Shown one piece after another: positions 12,273-19,852 of a stretch of 46,280 bases of DNA (its first letter is position 1; every line of letters starts with the position of its first letter). Both the position numbers and the translations under genes were made by a program. The stretch comes from a virus. Where the stretch lies: positions 1 through 46,280 of IMG/VR virus record IMGVR_UViG_3300027969_000156. The stretch is one strand, 5' to 3'. The notes under the pieces are model-generated. The model did no database searches, was not told the origin of the DNA, and saw only the letters and a list, made by a program, of their open reading frames with translations.

Positions 12273-14425
12273 GATATCAATCCTATAAAACGATTAAGTA
12301 CAACACGATTATTCAAACGGTTACCAGCAAACTTACTAAATGCTGAAACCAAACCACGGGTAGTGGCATTCTCTTTCACTTCAAAGGTCACATCTTCATC
12401 AGTATCTAATGCTTCAGTTTTCAACAAATAGTATTCATCGAAACCGGCATTGGTAACAGTCAATGATTTGTTCTTACGGAATTCTGCTTTGATTTTATCA
12501 TGCAACATATAGTTATTAGGATAAAAATAATGCAGTTCACGACCCAACTCACGCCCAGCCAATACATAGAAACCAACAATGTTACAATTAGTTCTCAACT
12601 TCAACATCTTTATATATGATGCAGTCAACTCACGACCACGGTTAATCTCAATAATTTCTTGATTCTTGGTGATTGGGTCACGCAATACCATTTGGCGTTT
12701 TGCTCTCCAGTCAATACTATCGTAATCAATTTCTTGATTGGTTGAACCATCTCTGAAATTACCTTTATTATCTTTATAATAAACATCAGAAAGACTATGA
12801 CCTTCACCATCAGTTAAAAACACAGTATTTACAATTTGTAATTTATAGTGTTTTTGAAATTCAGGAACAATCTTCATAGCAGAGATAACGGCTTCATTCA
12901 AAGGTGTGCCACCTTTTTGTAACCAGTTTGGTCTCCAGCCACGGCGATATTCAGACATCTGTACCAAGGCAGAACCAGCATAGGTAAATTCAGCCGCAGT
13001 CATCTTACTTGATAAAAGATTCAACAACTTGAAATTGCGTAATACAACATCACCTTCAACTAAGGCTTGTTTGTATGGCTCATCATGTTCAGCAGAGAAA
13101 GCATACACATCATAAGGAATGTTTACCTTCTTACAGAACATCACTAAGTTGATTAACTGCTTGATTGTATTTTCCATATGATTAGACATAGAACCTGACC
13201 AATCAAGGAACATAACAAGACCATGTGATTTAGCACCAGGCACTACTGTCATCTTTTTGAAAATGTCATCAGTCAATTGGTAAGAATAAATCTTACTCAT
13301 GTTCAAATCGCCAGTTTTGGCAATAGAAGCACGTTTCAATTGGTCAGCATTTTTACGCAATTCAAATTCTTTGGCAAGATAGCCAACAACTTTTTTAGAA
13401 TCATTACGCAATTTCATGAATTTCTCGGTGTCGAGTCCAGTAAAATCATCACCTCTATAATGCTTTGAAGCATTTTTGGCATCTTCACGAAAACGTTTCC
13501 ATAAAGATTTGTGGTTTACAATTGCATCTTCTAATTTAATATTAGGAATATTGGCATAGTAATGTGTACGGCCATCAGTTGCAAATAGTTTACTTTCGTT
13601 TTTACGATATGCTTCATCGGTATAAGATTTAGTTTCGGGAGCTTCTTCTTCAGAAACTTGAGTGCCGCCAGCTTCGTTACCAGAATCAGATTCTTGTTTT
13701 TCATCAGATTCTTCTTTTTCTGGTGATGCTTCGCTATCATTACCATCTTTTTTGGTTTCTTCTTCATCATCGAAATCATCAGAATCATCATAACCTTCAG
13801 AATCAAAACCTTCGTATTCACCATCATCATCTTCTTCAAATTCAGTAGGATGATTTTGTTTGTGTTCTTCGGCTTGCTTCTTCATATAGTCGCAAACAAG
13901 GCGAGCAACCTTCATCACATCATCGTAGGTCTCGGTTCCTTCGATAAGGTGAATCAGGGTTTGCTCATAGTCGGTAAATTTAATACCTTGTGTTGTACCA
14001 CCTTTAGTGTAAAGATTGGTGCGGTCAATAAAGTTTAAATCGTTAAGGTCGGTACCGTTAGTACCAAAGAAATCTTTTTCGATGAGTTCACGATATGCAC
14101 GAACAAAACTGGAACGAATACCAGGATATTTGTTTTTAACTTTTTTCTCAATACGAACATCTTCCAAAACATTCATTACGGATGCTGGAATCTTTTCTTC
14201 GTGAGCTTTGATTAAACCATCAAGAGGAGTGTAAAGTGCATGGCCAACTTCATGACCCATGAAAAGGTCATAAAGGTAACCAGAAATATTTTTGTCTAAT
14301 ACAGGTACCGTCAATATACGGTTTTTGACATCGAATGACGCAGTTGATACATTGCGTTGTTCAACGATAAGGTTTTCTGTTGCCATGAGTTTGGCAAGTA
14401 GTGATTTTGATTGAATAAGTTCCAT
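12269..14425 (-). CDS. HExxH metallopeptidase-like protein with VWA (CobT-like) domain
   Basis: A 718-residue protein. HEVGH at 58-62 with downstream NVLEDVRIE (85-93) looks like a zinc site with a later acidic ligand. Residues about 190-275 are an Asp/Glu/Ser-rich linker. From about 390 a von Willebrand A-like domain begins, with the metal-binding DWSGSMS near 405. The order matches CobT-like and phage 'peptidase' proteins I remember from T4-like marine phages. There is no MoxR-type ATPase partner in the window. It may act as a protease or as a chaperone-like scaffold; the substrate is unknown. It is the first gene behind the 14449 promoter, with GGAG as ribosome site. Confidence 0.8.
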   Translation of the reverse strand: MELIQSKSLLAKLMATENLIVEQRNVSTASFDVKNRILTVPVLDKNISGYLYDLFMGHEVGHALYTPLDGLIKAHEEKIPASVMNVLEDVRIEKKVKNKYPGIRSSFVRAYRELIEKDFFGTNGTDLNDLNFIDRTNLYTKGGTTQGIKFTDYEQTLIHLIEGTETYDDVMKVARLVCDYMKKQAEEHKQNHPTEFEEDDDGEYEGFDSEGYDDSDDFDDEEETKKDGNDSEASPEKEESDEKQESDSGNEAGGTQVSEEEAPETKSYTDEAYRKNESKLFATDGRTHYYANIPNIKLEDAIVNHKSLWKRFREDAKNASKHYRGDDFTGLDTEKFMKLRNDSKKVVGYLAKEFELRKNADQLKRASIAKTGDLNMSKIYSYQLTDDIFKKMTVVPGAKSHGLVMFLDWSGSMSNHMENTIKQLINLVMFCKKVNIPYDVYAFSAEHDEPYKQALVEGDVVLRNFKLLNLLSSKMTAAEFTYAGSALVQMSEYRRGWRPNWLQKGGTPLNEAVISAMKIVPEFQKHYKLQIVNTVFLTDGEGHSLSDVYYKDNKGNFRDGSTNQEIDYDSIDWRAKRQMVLRDPITKNQEIIEINRGRELTASYIKMLKLRTNCNIVGFYVLAGRELGRELHYFYPNNYMLHDKIKAEFRKNKSLTVTNAGFDEYYLLKTEALDTDEDVTFEVKENATTRGLVSAFSKFAGNRLNNRVVLNRFIGLIS

Positions 14426-14448
14426 ATAATCTCCGAGTTAATAGAACC

Positions 14449-14477
14449 ATTATACGCTATATATCGTCTACCGTCAA
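14449..14477 (-). promoter_or_regulatory. Sigma70 promoter (TTGACG-17-TATAAT)
   Basis: Minus strand -35 TTGACG (14477-14472), spacer 17 nt, -10 TATAAT (14454-14449) followed by GGTTCTATTAA, close to the GGTTTTATTAA after the 2619 promoter. Predicted leader before the HExxH-VWA start is about 17 nt. Confidence 0.8.
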
Positions 14478-14517
14478 GTAAAACTTGAAAGAGCGTTGTT
14501 TTTTAGCAACATAATGA

Positions 14518-14679
14518 TTATTCGTACATTTCCTTGCGTTTTTGGTAGTCGGAAAGGTCTTTTTCCAGTCCAGATATCACAGCCCATTTGCGAGTTACAA
14601 TATCCAACGCTTTCCAAGCAGGAATTTCTGCATCATCTGTTTTTGCAGACATCCACAAGTTATATTCTTCTTCATACAT
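14518..14679 (-). CDS. Small hypothetical protein, 53 aa
   Basis: Start MYEEEYNLWMSAKTDDAEIP at 14679 with AAGGAAAATC upstream; the open frame continues further but lacks a better start. Hydrophilic helical protein with lysines and glutamates. It overlaps the next gene upstream by 8 nt. Confidence 0.6.
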   Translation of the reverse strand: MYEEEYNLWMSAKTDDAEIPAWKALDIVTRKWAVISGLEKDLSDYQKRKEMYE

Positions 14680-14860
14680 GAGATTTTCCTTCGTTTTTTT
14701 CGAAAAAATTCTGCTCGATTGCAGCTGCCAACTTGTCGGCAAGCTTCGGATCGAACTTTACTAAAAAATACGCAACATCTTCTGTCGGTACATGACGCAA
14801 GTTGAACATAATATTGTCAATTCCTTGCAAAATTTGTGTTTCTTCGTGTTGACTTAACAT
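14672..14860 (-). CDS. Small hypothetical protein, 62 aa
   Basis: Start MLSQHEETQILQGIDNIMFN at 14860 has GAGAGAA upstream. A single helical domain, with VAYFLVKFDPKLADKLAAAI. Unknown family; couples to the 53-aa gene. Confidence 0.6.
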   Translation of the reverse strand: MLSQHEETQILQGIDNIMFNLRHVPTEDVAYFLVKFDPKLADKLAAAIEQNFFEKNEGKSHV

Positions 14861-14867
14861 AATTCTC

Positions 14868-15026
14868 TCATTGTATAGTAAAATTTTCATCAATAGTCAT
14901 AAAACTGCCTCTTTGCTTCGCTTTTCCGACAGATTTTAACCAATCCATCTCAATTTTCAATTCTTCTTCATTTAAAGAATCCAAATATTCTGAATATTCT
15001 TGCCATTCTTCTGCTGTAATGCTCAT
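14868..15026 (-). CDS. Small acidic protein, 52 aa
   Basis: Reads MSITAEEWQEYSEYLDSLNE onward with a basic patch (VGKAKQRGS). Its ATG overlaps the stop of the upstream gene (ATGA). It is helical and may pair with its neighbours. Unknown function. Confidence 0.6.
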   Translation of the reverse strand: MSITAEEWQEYSEYLDSLNEEELKIEMDWLKSVGKAKQRGSFMTIDENFTIQ

Positions 15027-15364
15027 CTTCTCATGCTCGCAATCTCTTTTGCTTCGTTATCTGTAAAAATTGGCACAGCATTTGATTTGTGCATCGTACC
15101 AATACCTTTAATTTTCTCTCCTGTGTAAGAATTACCGAATTTCTTCGTACAAGCGATAAATCCGGTGTCCAAGGACGCAACTTTTGGAGTTTCTCTGTGG
15201 TAAGTAGCCATTTGTTTAATTGGCAAACTTGTTTTAATCGAGGGAGAGTGGGAATACCGTTTTGACGATAATTTATTGATAGCAGCCAACCACGCTGTTT
15301 TTTGGTCTTGTTGAGCTTTAGTCAACTTCTTTGGTTTAGATTTTGGAATGTAACCGTATATCAT
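15023..15364 (-). CDS. Conserved basic hypothetical protein, 113 aa
   Basis: Starts MIYGYIPKSKPKKLTKAQQD. Basic throughout, including SSKRYSHSPSIKTSLPIKQM, and ends EIASMRR. I recall similar proteins in T4-like phages, but no function. It is the first gene behind the 15392 promoter, with GGAG in front of the ATG. Confidence 0.65.
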   Translation of the reverse strand: MIYGYIPKSKPKKLTKAQQDQKTAWLAAINKLSSKRYSHSPSIKTSLPIKQMATYHRETPKVASLDTGFIACTKKFGNSYTGEKIKGIGTMHKSNAVPIFTDNEAKEIASMRR

Positions 15365-15391
15365 AAATGAATTTCTCCACAGGAAGAAACC

Positions 15392-15420
15392 ATTGTACTA
15401 CAAACTTAATAGGATGTCAA
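15392..15420 (-). promoter_or_regulatory. Sigma70 promoter (TTGACA-17-TACAAT)
   Basis: Minus strand -35 TTGACA (15420-15415), exact 17-nt spacer, -10 TACAAT (15397-15392), then GGTTTC. It serves the 15364-to-14518 group of small genes. Confidence 0.8.
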
Positions 15421-15427
15421 GCGGTTT

Positions 15428-15445
15428 TGTTGTACCTAAACAACA
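15428..15445. repeat. TGTTGT-N6-ACAACA palindrome, copy 4
   Basis: Perfect arms around ACCTAA, directly after the stop of the methyltransferase gene and 8 nt upstream of the -35 box of the 15392 promoter. Its position suits a transcription-factor site as well as a 3'-end hairpin. Confidence 0.6.
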
Positions 15446-16009
15446 TTATGGTCTGGCAATATTTTCTTTCCACGCATATTGGCATTTTTCAACGCAAATC
15501 ATGCTATCATACAAGGAAACAGCAAATGTGTTATCCCAACCATATTTTTGTTGAATGTGATTTAGTACTTTGGACTGTTGTTCCCAACCGTGCACATCTT
15601 CAATCATGTAAACACCGTTTTTTGGCATTAAAGGATAAAAGAAATCGAATGAGGCAATAATATCAGGTGTTTGGTGACTACCATCATCTAAAATAATATC
15701 TGGTACGCCAAATTCATTAACGATTGATTGTAAGAAGTTTGTATCTGATTGACTACCAAGGCGGAAGTTTGTTCCTTCTGTACCACGGTCTTTACATTTC
15801 TCATCAATGTCAATTCCAATAACATTAGTTAAAGGACCAAAATAATTTCTCCATAATTCGAGAGAACCACCTTGCCAAACACCAATTTCTAAAAAAGTGT
15901 TTGATTGATTTTTTAACTTTGAGAAATGTCTTTCATAGGCAGGAATATACCAAGTCCACTTTGATAAGTGTTTACCTTGGTTATTAATATAATCACCCCA
16001 TAATTCCAT
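15446..16009 (-). CDS. SAM-dependent methyltransferase (CmcI-like)
   Basis: A 187-residue class I methyltransferase: FLEIGVWQGGSLELW is the AdoMet-binding motif I, VIGIDIDE is the acidic motif II, and DIILDDGSHQTPDI is typical of the CmcI/rhamnosyl O-methyltransferase group. It probably adds a methyl to a sugar hydroxyl, so it may serve the glycan pathway at 34-45 kb despite the distance. It has its own promoter at 16035. Confidence 0.8.
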   Translation of the reverse strand: MELWGDYINNQGKHLSKWTWYIPAYERHFSKLKNQSNTFLEIGVWQGGSLELWRNYFGPLTNVIGIDIDEKCKDRGTEGTNFRLGSQSDTNFLQSIVNEFGVPDIILDDGSHQTPDIIASFDFFYPLMPKNGVYMIEDVHGWEQQSKVLNHIQQKYGWDNTFAVSLYDSMICVEKCQYAWKENIARP

Positions 16010-16034
16010 AATGCAATCCTATTCTTAAAACGGC

Positions 16035-16063
16035 AGCATACTTACTTATGTTGTAAAAGTCAA
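16035..16063 (-). promoter_or_regulatory. Sigma70-like promoter (TTGACT-17-TATGCT)
   Basis: Minus strand -35 TTGACT (16063-16058), 17-nt spacer, -10 TATGCT (16040-16035), about 20 nt before the methyltransferase start. Confidence 0.6.
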
Positions 16064-16242
16064 TATTTTCTGTTTTCTTTTGGCAAACTTGTATCTTCGA
16101 GTTCACTCAACAGTTCTTCTACATTCCGATTCTTCATCTTTTTAATCTCTGAATGTTCATTCTTGTGTTTTCGTTTTGGCATATAACTGTAATCTTCGTT
16201 ATAGTCCTGATTCTTACGAAACTTAGCTACAAATTTGGTCAC
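16060..16242 (-). CDS. Small basic protein, 60 aa
   Basis: Starts MTKFVAKFRKNQDYNEDYSY and has PKRKHKNEHSEIKKMKNR in the middle, so it could bind nucleic acid. Ends LPKENRKY. Follows the cytidylyltransferase-like gene by 9 nt. No family recognised. Confidence 0.6.
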   Translation of the reverse strand: MTKFVAKFRKNQDYNEDYSYMPKRKHKNEHSEIKKMKNRNVEELLSELEDTSLPKENRKY

Positions 16243-16251
16243 TACTATCTC

Positions 16252-16620
16252 CTATTTCATGGTTTCAAAAGTTATGCCTTTAATTTTAGTTTCGGGCATA
16301 TTATGCATATCCTCTGGCGAGATATAGGTAATATCGGCATTAGGATAACAAATTTTAACAATTTTGAGAAGTTGGCAGACTGTGCCATCTGAATCATTGA
16401 ATGAAAAAACTTCGTCAACATATTTTAGAGCTTTAATAATATTAGTTCTTGTTTCATAGTTCTGGACAAACCCACCTTCGGTCCATTGCATCCACCAATC
16501 AGTATGTACACCGACAACAAGCCAATCACCTTTATGGTGACATTTTTTAATGTAGAGTAAATCACTAGCAGATAAAGGATCAAATGTTCCTGTAATTATA
16601 ACTATTCTATCTTTTTGCAT
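16252..16620 (-). CDS. Cytidylyltransferase-like protein with degraded HxGH motif
   Basis: A 122-residue Rossmann-like protein of the nucleotidyl transferase fold: IVIITGTFDPLS at 6-17, WLVVGVHTD at 33-41, and a VDEVFSFND strand. The catalytic HxGH that should follow GTFD reads SASD at 17-20, and no (I)SST-x-R motif is seen near the end. It is probably an inactive or regulatory relative of glycerol-3-phosphate cytidylyltransferase. It overlaps the next gene by one base. Confidence 0.7.
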   Translation of the reverse strand: MQKDRIVIITGTFDPLSASDLLYIKKCHHKGDWLVVGVHTDWWMQWTEGGFVQNYETRTNIIKALKYVDEVFSFNDSDGTVCQLLKIVKICYPNADITYISPEDMHNMPETKIKGITFETMK

Positions 16621-17045
16621 TAGGGTAATAGTTGTGGAAATGCTTCTTTTACAAATTTATAATCAAGACCTCTCACACCTTGGTCTTTTCTAAAAATACC
16701 AATAACAACTTCTGCTTCACGGGGTTCGAGCGATTCTAATAATTGTATTAATAATTCGTTTTGCTTTCTTTCCGTCAATCTCTCAGCAGTAGCATCACCT
16801 TTTTTAAACAAATACAATTTACGAATTTCGGTTGATAATTGTACTCTACCCAAACCTGGTAATTGGTCAGTAGGTAAAACATAATTTTCTGGCATTTCTT
16901 GTACCAAAAATTGATAGTCCGGATGATACGTTAATTGTAAAACTTCCACTAACAGTTTTGACAAATTTCTTCCAATGACATCCATTCTTTCTTTTTTGGA
17001 TTCAGCCATTTCAAATTCATCAAAAACTTCATAGATGTGTTTCAT
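16620..17045 (-). CDS. Conserved T4-like hypothetical protein, 141 aa
   Basis: Starts MKHIYEVFDEFEMAESKKER. All-helical with LLIQLLESLEPREAEVVIGI near residue 95, and ends YKFVKEAFPQLLP. From memory this is a conserved protein (possibly DUF6433) in T4-like marine phages beside RNase H; no activity known. It is coupled to the RNase H gene by a 1-nt overlap, suggesting a role near DNA replication. Confidence 0.65.
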   Translation of the reverse strand: MKHIYEVFDEFEMAESKKERMDVIGRNLSKLLVEVLQLTYHPDYQFLVQEMPENYVLPTDQLPGLGRVQLSTEIRKLYLFKKGDATAERLTERKQNELLIQLLESLEPREAEVVIGIFRKDQGVRGLDYKFVKEAFPQLLP

Positions 17046-17884
17046 CAGAATTCCTCAATTACTTCCATTAGGTTCTTTAGTTTATGCTCAATAAAGTAAT
17101 TCAACAATTTGCCTTTAGCCGGCTTTGTTTCTTCATAGGTATTTATAATCTTCTCTTTAATCTCAGCTGGGATAAAAGAAAGGTCAATTAGTGTAGAATT
17201 ACGAATAAAGTTAGCCTTGATGGTATCATTTTGTTCCAGATAACTTTCACTCATTAACTTATCCAATATCTTCTGTGTGATAGGAGTTTGACGGAGGTCA
17301 CGGACAAAACAATCGGAAGAAGAAAGTACATTAGGTATACCGTCACCCTTATCTCCACGGATAATCTTCTCCTTGAGTTCTAGGATTGGTTTCTTCGATA
17401 CCACATATTTCTTTTGTGATGGATTGTATTGTTTAACATTTGGATAATTCTGTAATTGTAAGAAGTCGCCATCACTCGATAAAATCAAGACTTTTTCATG
17501 TGCTGCTTGTCGTGGTGCCAATGTGCCAATAATATCATCAGCCTCAGCACCTTCAACATCCAATACCTTGTATGGAAAATTATCTTTGAGTTCTTGCTTA
17601 AACTTCGCAAGCATATCAAAAATTAGGTGCCAATCCAAATCGGACTTATCACGGTTCTTTTTACGATTTGCTTTATAAAACGGAAAAAATTCTTTACGCC
17701 AGTATTTACGGTTATCACAACATAATACCACTTCACCATATTCTGCTCTAAAATTCTTTACATGATTACGGATGATATTTAATACCATGTGACGGATTAA
17801 ATGCTCATCTAATTTACCTTTTTGGTTGGCAATTTGTGCCATCAGGCCGGCAAGTAATACCTGATTTAAGTCTACGAGAATCAT
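17045..17884 (-). CDS. rnh: RNase H / 5' flap nuclease, T4 rnh-like
   Basis: A 279-residue PIN/FEN-type nuclease. Acidic active-site residues: D5, D57 (CCDNRKYWR), EGAEADDIIG with E111/E114/D116/D117, SSDGD at 136-140 and RGDKGDGIPN with D178/D181. LYS-rich helical arch region KANRKKNRDK at 71-80. It removes RNA primers from the lagging strand and works with the primase encoded at 21.7 kb. Its own TTGACA-17-TATAAT promoter sits inside the end of the upstream gene. Confidence 0.9.
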   Translation of the reverse strand: MILVDLNQVLLAGLMAQIANQKGKLDEHLIRHMVLNIIRNHVKNFRAEYGEVVLCCDNRKYWRKEFFPFYKANRKKNRDKSDLDWHLIFDMLAKFKQELKDNFPYKVLDVEGAEADDIIGTLAPRQAAHEKVLILSSDGDFLQLQNYPNVKQYNPSQKKYVVSKKPILELKEKIIRGDKGDGIPNVLSSSDCFVRDLRQTPITQKILDKLMSESYLEQNDTIKANFIRNSTLIDLSFIPAEIKEKIINTYEETKPAKGKLLNYFIEHKLKNLMEVIEEF

Positions 17885-17912
17885 ACCAAACTTTCAATAG
17901 TTTCAAAATTAT

Positions 17913-17941
17913 ATTATATCACGATTCTTGTAGTTTGTCAA
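17913..17941 (-). promoter_or_regulatory. Consensus sigma70 promoter (TTGACA-17-TATAAT)
   Basis: Minus strand -35 TTGACA (17941-17936), 17-nt spacer, -10 TATAAT (17918-17913): a full consensus match. It overlaps the last codons of the 17919-18272 gene and serves RNase H and following genes. Confidence 0.85.
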
Positions 17942-18272
17942 ATATGCGTTGTACAAAGGCACCAGAAGTGGTAGTCTTTCTCACAACCATACCAAACCAT
18001 TCTTGTGGCAATAGATTGGAGATATATTCGTATGGGTCTAAGAAGATTGCTTCAAATCGGTCAATATTATATAACTTATCTTCAACAGCATCATCTTTAA
18101 ATAAAATAACTTCGTAGGTGTGTCCCATCGGACTTCCACCAATTGGTTCACCTGGATCTTTTAATTGATTTGCTTCAATATGAACTTGACCTTCTTCATC
18201 GGTCGGCATAAAAAAGATTGCATCGAATGGTCCTTCAGGATCATCCTTCAGCTTTTTGAGATAGTCTAACAT
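17919..18272 (-). CDS. Hypothetical protein, 117 aa
   Basis: Starts MLDYLKKLKDDPEGPFDAIF. Acidic with FFMPTDEEGQVHIEANQLKD and a beta-rich HTYEVILFKDDAV. It overlaps the GIY-YIG gene by 32 nt, so initiation may be coupled. No family recognised. Confidence 0.6.
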   Translation of the reverse strand: MLDYLKKLKDDPEGPFDAIFFMPTDEEGQVHIEANQLKDPGEPIGGSPMGHTYEVILFKDDAVEDKLYNIDRFEAIFLDPYEYISNLLPQEWFGMVVRKTTTSGAFVQRIFDKLQES

Positions 18273-18678
18273 TATAGTCCTTGATGTGTGATTTTCTTAC
18301 TCTTACCATTATCCATGAATTGTAGTAGTCATCTGTTTCCATGACACCACGGATAAACTGCTCTTTTGCTTCGAGATAACCACATTCGCCTTTGGACTGG
18401 CAAAGATGTAAGATTTCACGGGTGAATGATTCATGACCCAATTCTAACACATCTTTAGCCAGTTCGGCACTACTTCCATAGTAAGTTTGCCATCCACTTG
18501 ATGCTTTATACCGTTTTTTCTTACCTTTGACTTGTTTGGTTTTGGTAGAATAAAAGAATTTCTTACCTATGTATTTTTTGTTATTCGTGGTATTTGTAAT
18601 TAAATAAACGAATCCGTAATTATTACCAATCAAGTCTTCCGTAAAATCAGTATTATTATATTGCCAGTTTAGTCCCAT
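18241..18678 (-). CDS. GIY-YIG family nuclease-like protein
   Basis: A 145-residue protein. GFVY at 22-25 followed by KYIGKK at 35-40 is the GIY-YIG pair; YYGSS at 66-70, R87 in REIL and the glutamates in YLEAKEQF (101-108) fit the catalytic arginine and glutamate. Basic insert KGKKKRYKAS at 51-60. It resembles free-standing phage GIY-YIG proteins, which may be homing endonucleases or DNA-processing enzymes. No separate DNA-binding domain is visible. Confidence 0.75.
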   Translation of the reverse strand: MGLNWQYNNTDFTEDLIGNNYGFVYLITNTTNNKKYIGKKFFYSTKTKQVKGKKKRYKASSGWQTYYGSSAELAKDVLELGHESFTREILHLCQSKGECGYLEAKEQFIRGVMETDDYYNSWIMVRVRKSHIKDYNVRLSQKAEG

Positions 18679-18854
18679 TCTCCATTATCCAAATCGTCAT
18701 CATCCTCTATATAGTCCTCGGATAATTCTTCGATTTGTTCACCGCAGAATGGGCAATGCTCTGGTAAATCTTGGGAAACCATTTCTTCCATAAATGCTAC
18801 GCTATAAGTTGATTCACAACTCAAGCACTCTCCTGATAGTTGTTTTTGTGTCAT
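18669..18854 (-). CDS. Small zinc-ribbon protein, 61 aa
   Basis: C10-LS-C13 and C34-PF-C37 (HCPFCGEQ) form a four-cysteine zinc ribbon; the C-terminus is very acidic (EDYIEDDDDLDNGEWD). It follows nrdB by 9 nt, so it is likely co-transcribed with the reductase genes. The role is unknown; small zinc ribbons often mediate protein contacts. Confidence 0.7.
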   Translation of the reverse strand: MTQKQLSGECLSCESTYSVAFMEEMVSQDLPEHCPFCGEQIEELSEDYIEDDDDLDNGEWD

Positions 18855-18863
18855 GTTGAACCT

Positions 18864-19850
18864 TTAGTGAGCCCAAACATCACCCCAATCTCCTGATAAA
18901 GAACCTTTAGCATAATCGGTTGCTCTGTTCTCAAAGAAGTTTGTGTGTGTTGGTGCATTAATCATTTCTTCTACCCATGGTAGAGGATTTTTCTTCACTT
19001 TAAACTGGCCTTTGAGTCCCAAAGAAATTAATCTTCGGTCGGCAATATAACGAATATACTTCTTAACATCTTCTGCTGTTAAATCTTCCATTGGCCCCAT
19101 TTGGAAAGCCAAGTCAATAAACTTATCTTCTAATTCTACCATGCGTTCAGCGATGGTGTATAATCTACCTTTTAATTCATCATTCCAAATCTCACGATTT
19201 TCTTCTATGTATGTACGGAACAATTTAATCATATTCTCAGTATGTTGAGTTTCATCAACGATAGACCAAGTAACAATCTGACCCATACCTTTCATCTTAC
19301 CGTGGCGTGGGAAATTCAACAACATAATAAAAGATGAGAACAATTGCATACCTTCGGTGAAAGCAGAGAATGTAGCAATATGTGCTGCTGTGTTTTCTTT
19401 AGTTGTATTTTGTTCAGCAATATTCAACACATAATCATGCTTCTCTTTCATTTCAGCATATTCCATAAACTCATTATAAGTTGTTTCTGGTAAACCAAGA
19501 GTTTCAATCAAATGTGAATATGCGGCAACGTGCAAGGCTTCACGAGCAGCAAAACCCAACAACATCATTCGAATTTCAGGCTGGGGGAAATAAGGTAAAT
19601 AATTATTAACATAACCGCCAGCAACATCAATGTCTCCTTGGGTGAAGAATCTGAAGATGTGTGTGAGAAATTGTTTTTCTTCTTTTGTAAGTTTTTTCTT
19701 CCAATCTTTAACATCTTCGAGCATTGGTACTTCAGAGTGCAACCAATGAGATTGCTCATGCTTAAGCCATGCATCATAAGCCCAAGCGTAATTAAAAGGT
19801 TTAAAATATGTCCGTTCATCGGTCATCCTTGAATCTGTTTTCTTAATCAT
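18864..19850 (-). CDS. nrdB: Ribonucleotide reductase class I, beta subunit
   Basis: A 328-residue R2 subunit (start MIKKTDSRMTDERTYFKPFN). Iron ligands and radical tyrosine are visible: TQGD (D), EALHVAAYSH (E, H and the Tyr of the radical with the next His), EGMQLF (E), and VDETQHTENM (E and H). It makes the diferric-tyrosyl radical that NrdA uses to turn ribonucleotides into deoxyribonucleotides for phage DNA synthesis. The ribosome site AAGGATAGG overlaps the nrdA stop, so the two are coupled. Confidence 0.93.
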   Translation of the reverse strand: MIKKTDSRMTDERTYFKPFNYAWAYDAWLKHEQSHWLHSEVPMLEDVKDWKKKLTKEEKQFLTHIFRFFTQGDIDVAGGYVNNYLPYFPQPEIRMMLLGFAAREALHVAAYSHLIETLGLPETTYNEFMEYAEMKEKHDYVLNIAEQNTTKENTAAHIATFSAFTEGMQLFSSFIMLLNFPRHGKMKGMGQIVTWSIVDETQHTENMIKLFRTYIEENREIWNDELKGRLYTIAERMVELEDKFIDLAFQMGPMEDLTAEDVKKYIRYIADRRLISLGLKGQFKVKKNPLPWVEEMINAPTHTNFFENRATDYAKGSLSGDWGDVWAH

Positions 19851-19852
19851 TC

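Noticed and set aside
13531-13839. A 102-codon lysine/methionine-rich frame inside the HExxH-VWA gene
   Set aside because: It is the out-of-frame reading of the acidic linker repeats, typical of a shadow.
14491-14512. GTTG-N8-CAAC near the 14449 promoter, resembling the palindrome family
   Set aside because: Only 4 bp of stem and a different spacer, so I did not count it as a fifth copy.
17140-17147. TATAAATA on the minus strand within RNase H
   Set aside because: A single 8-mer match in coding sequence and AT-rich DNA; expected by chance, though it could serve the 16620-17045 gene.
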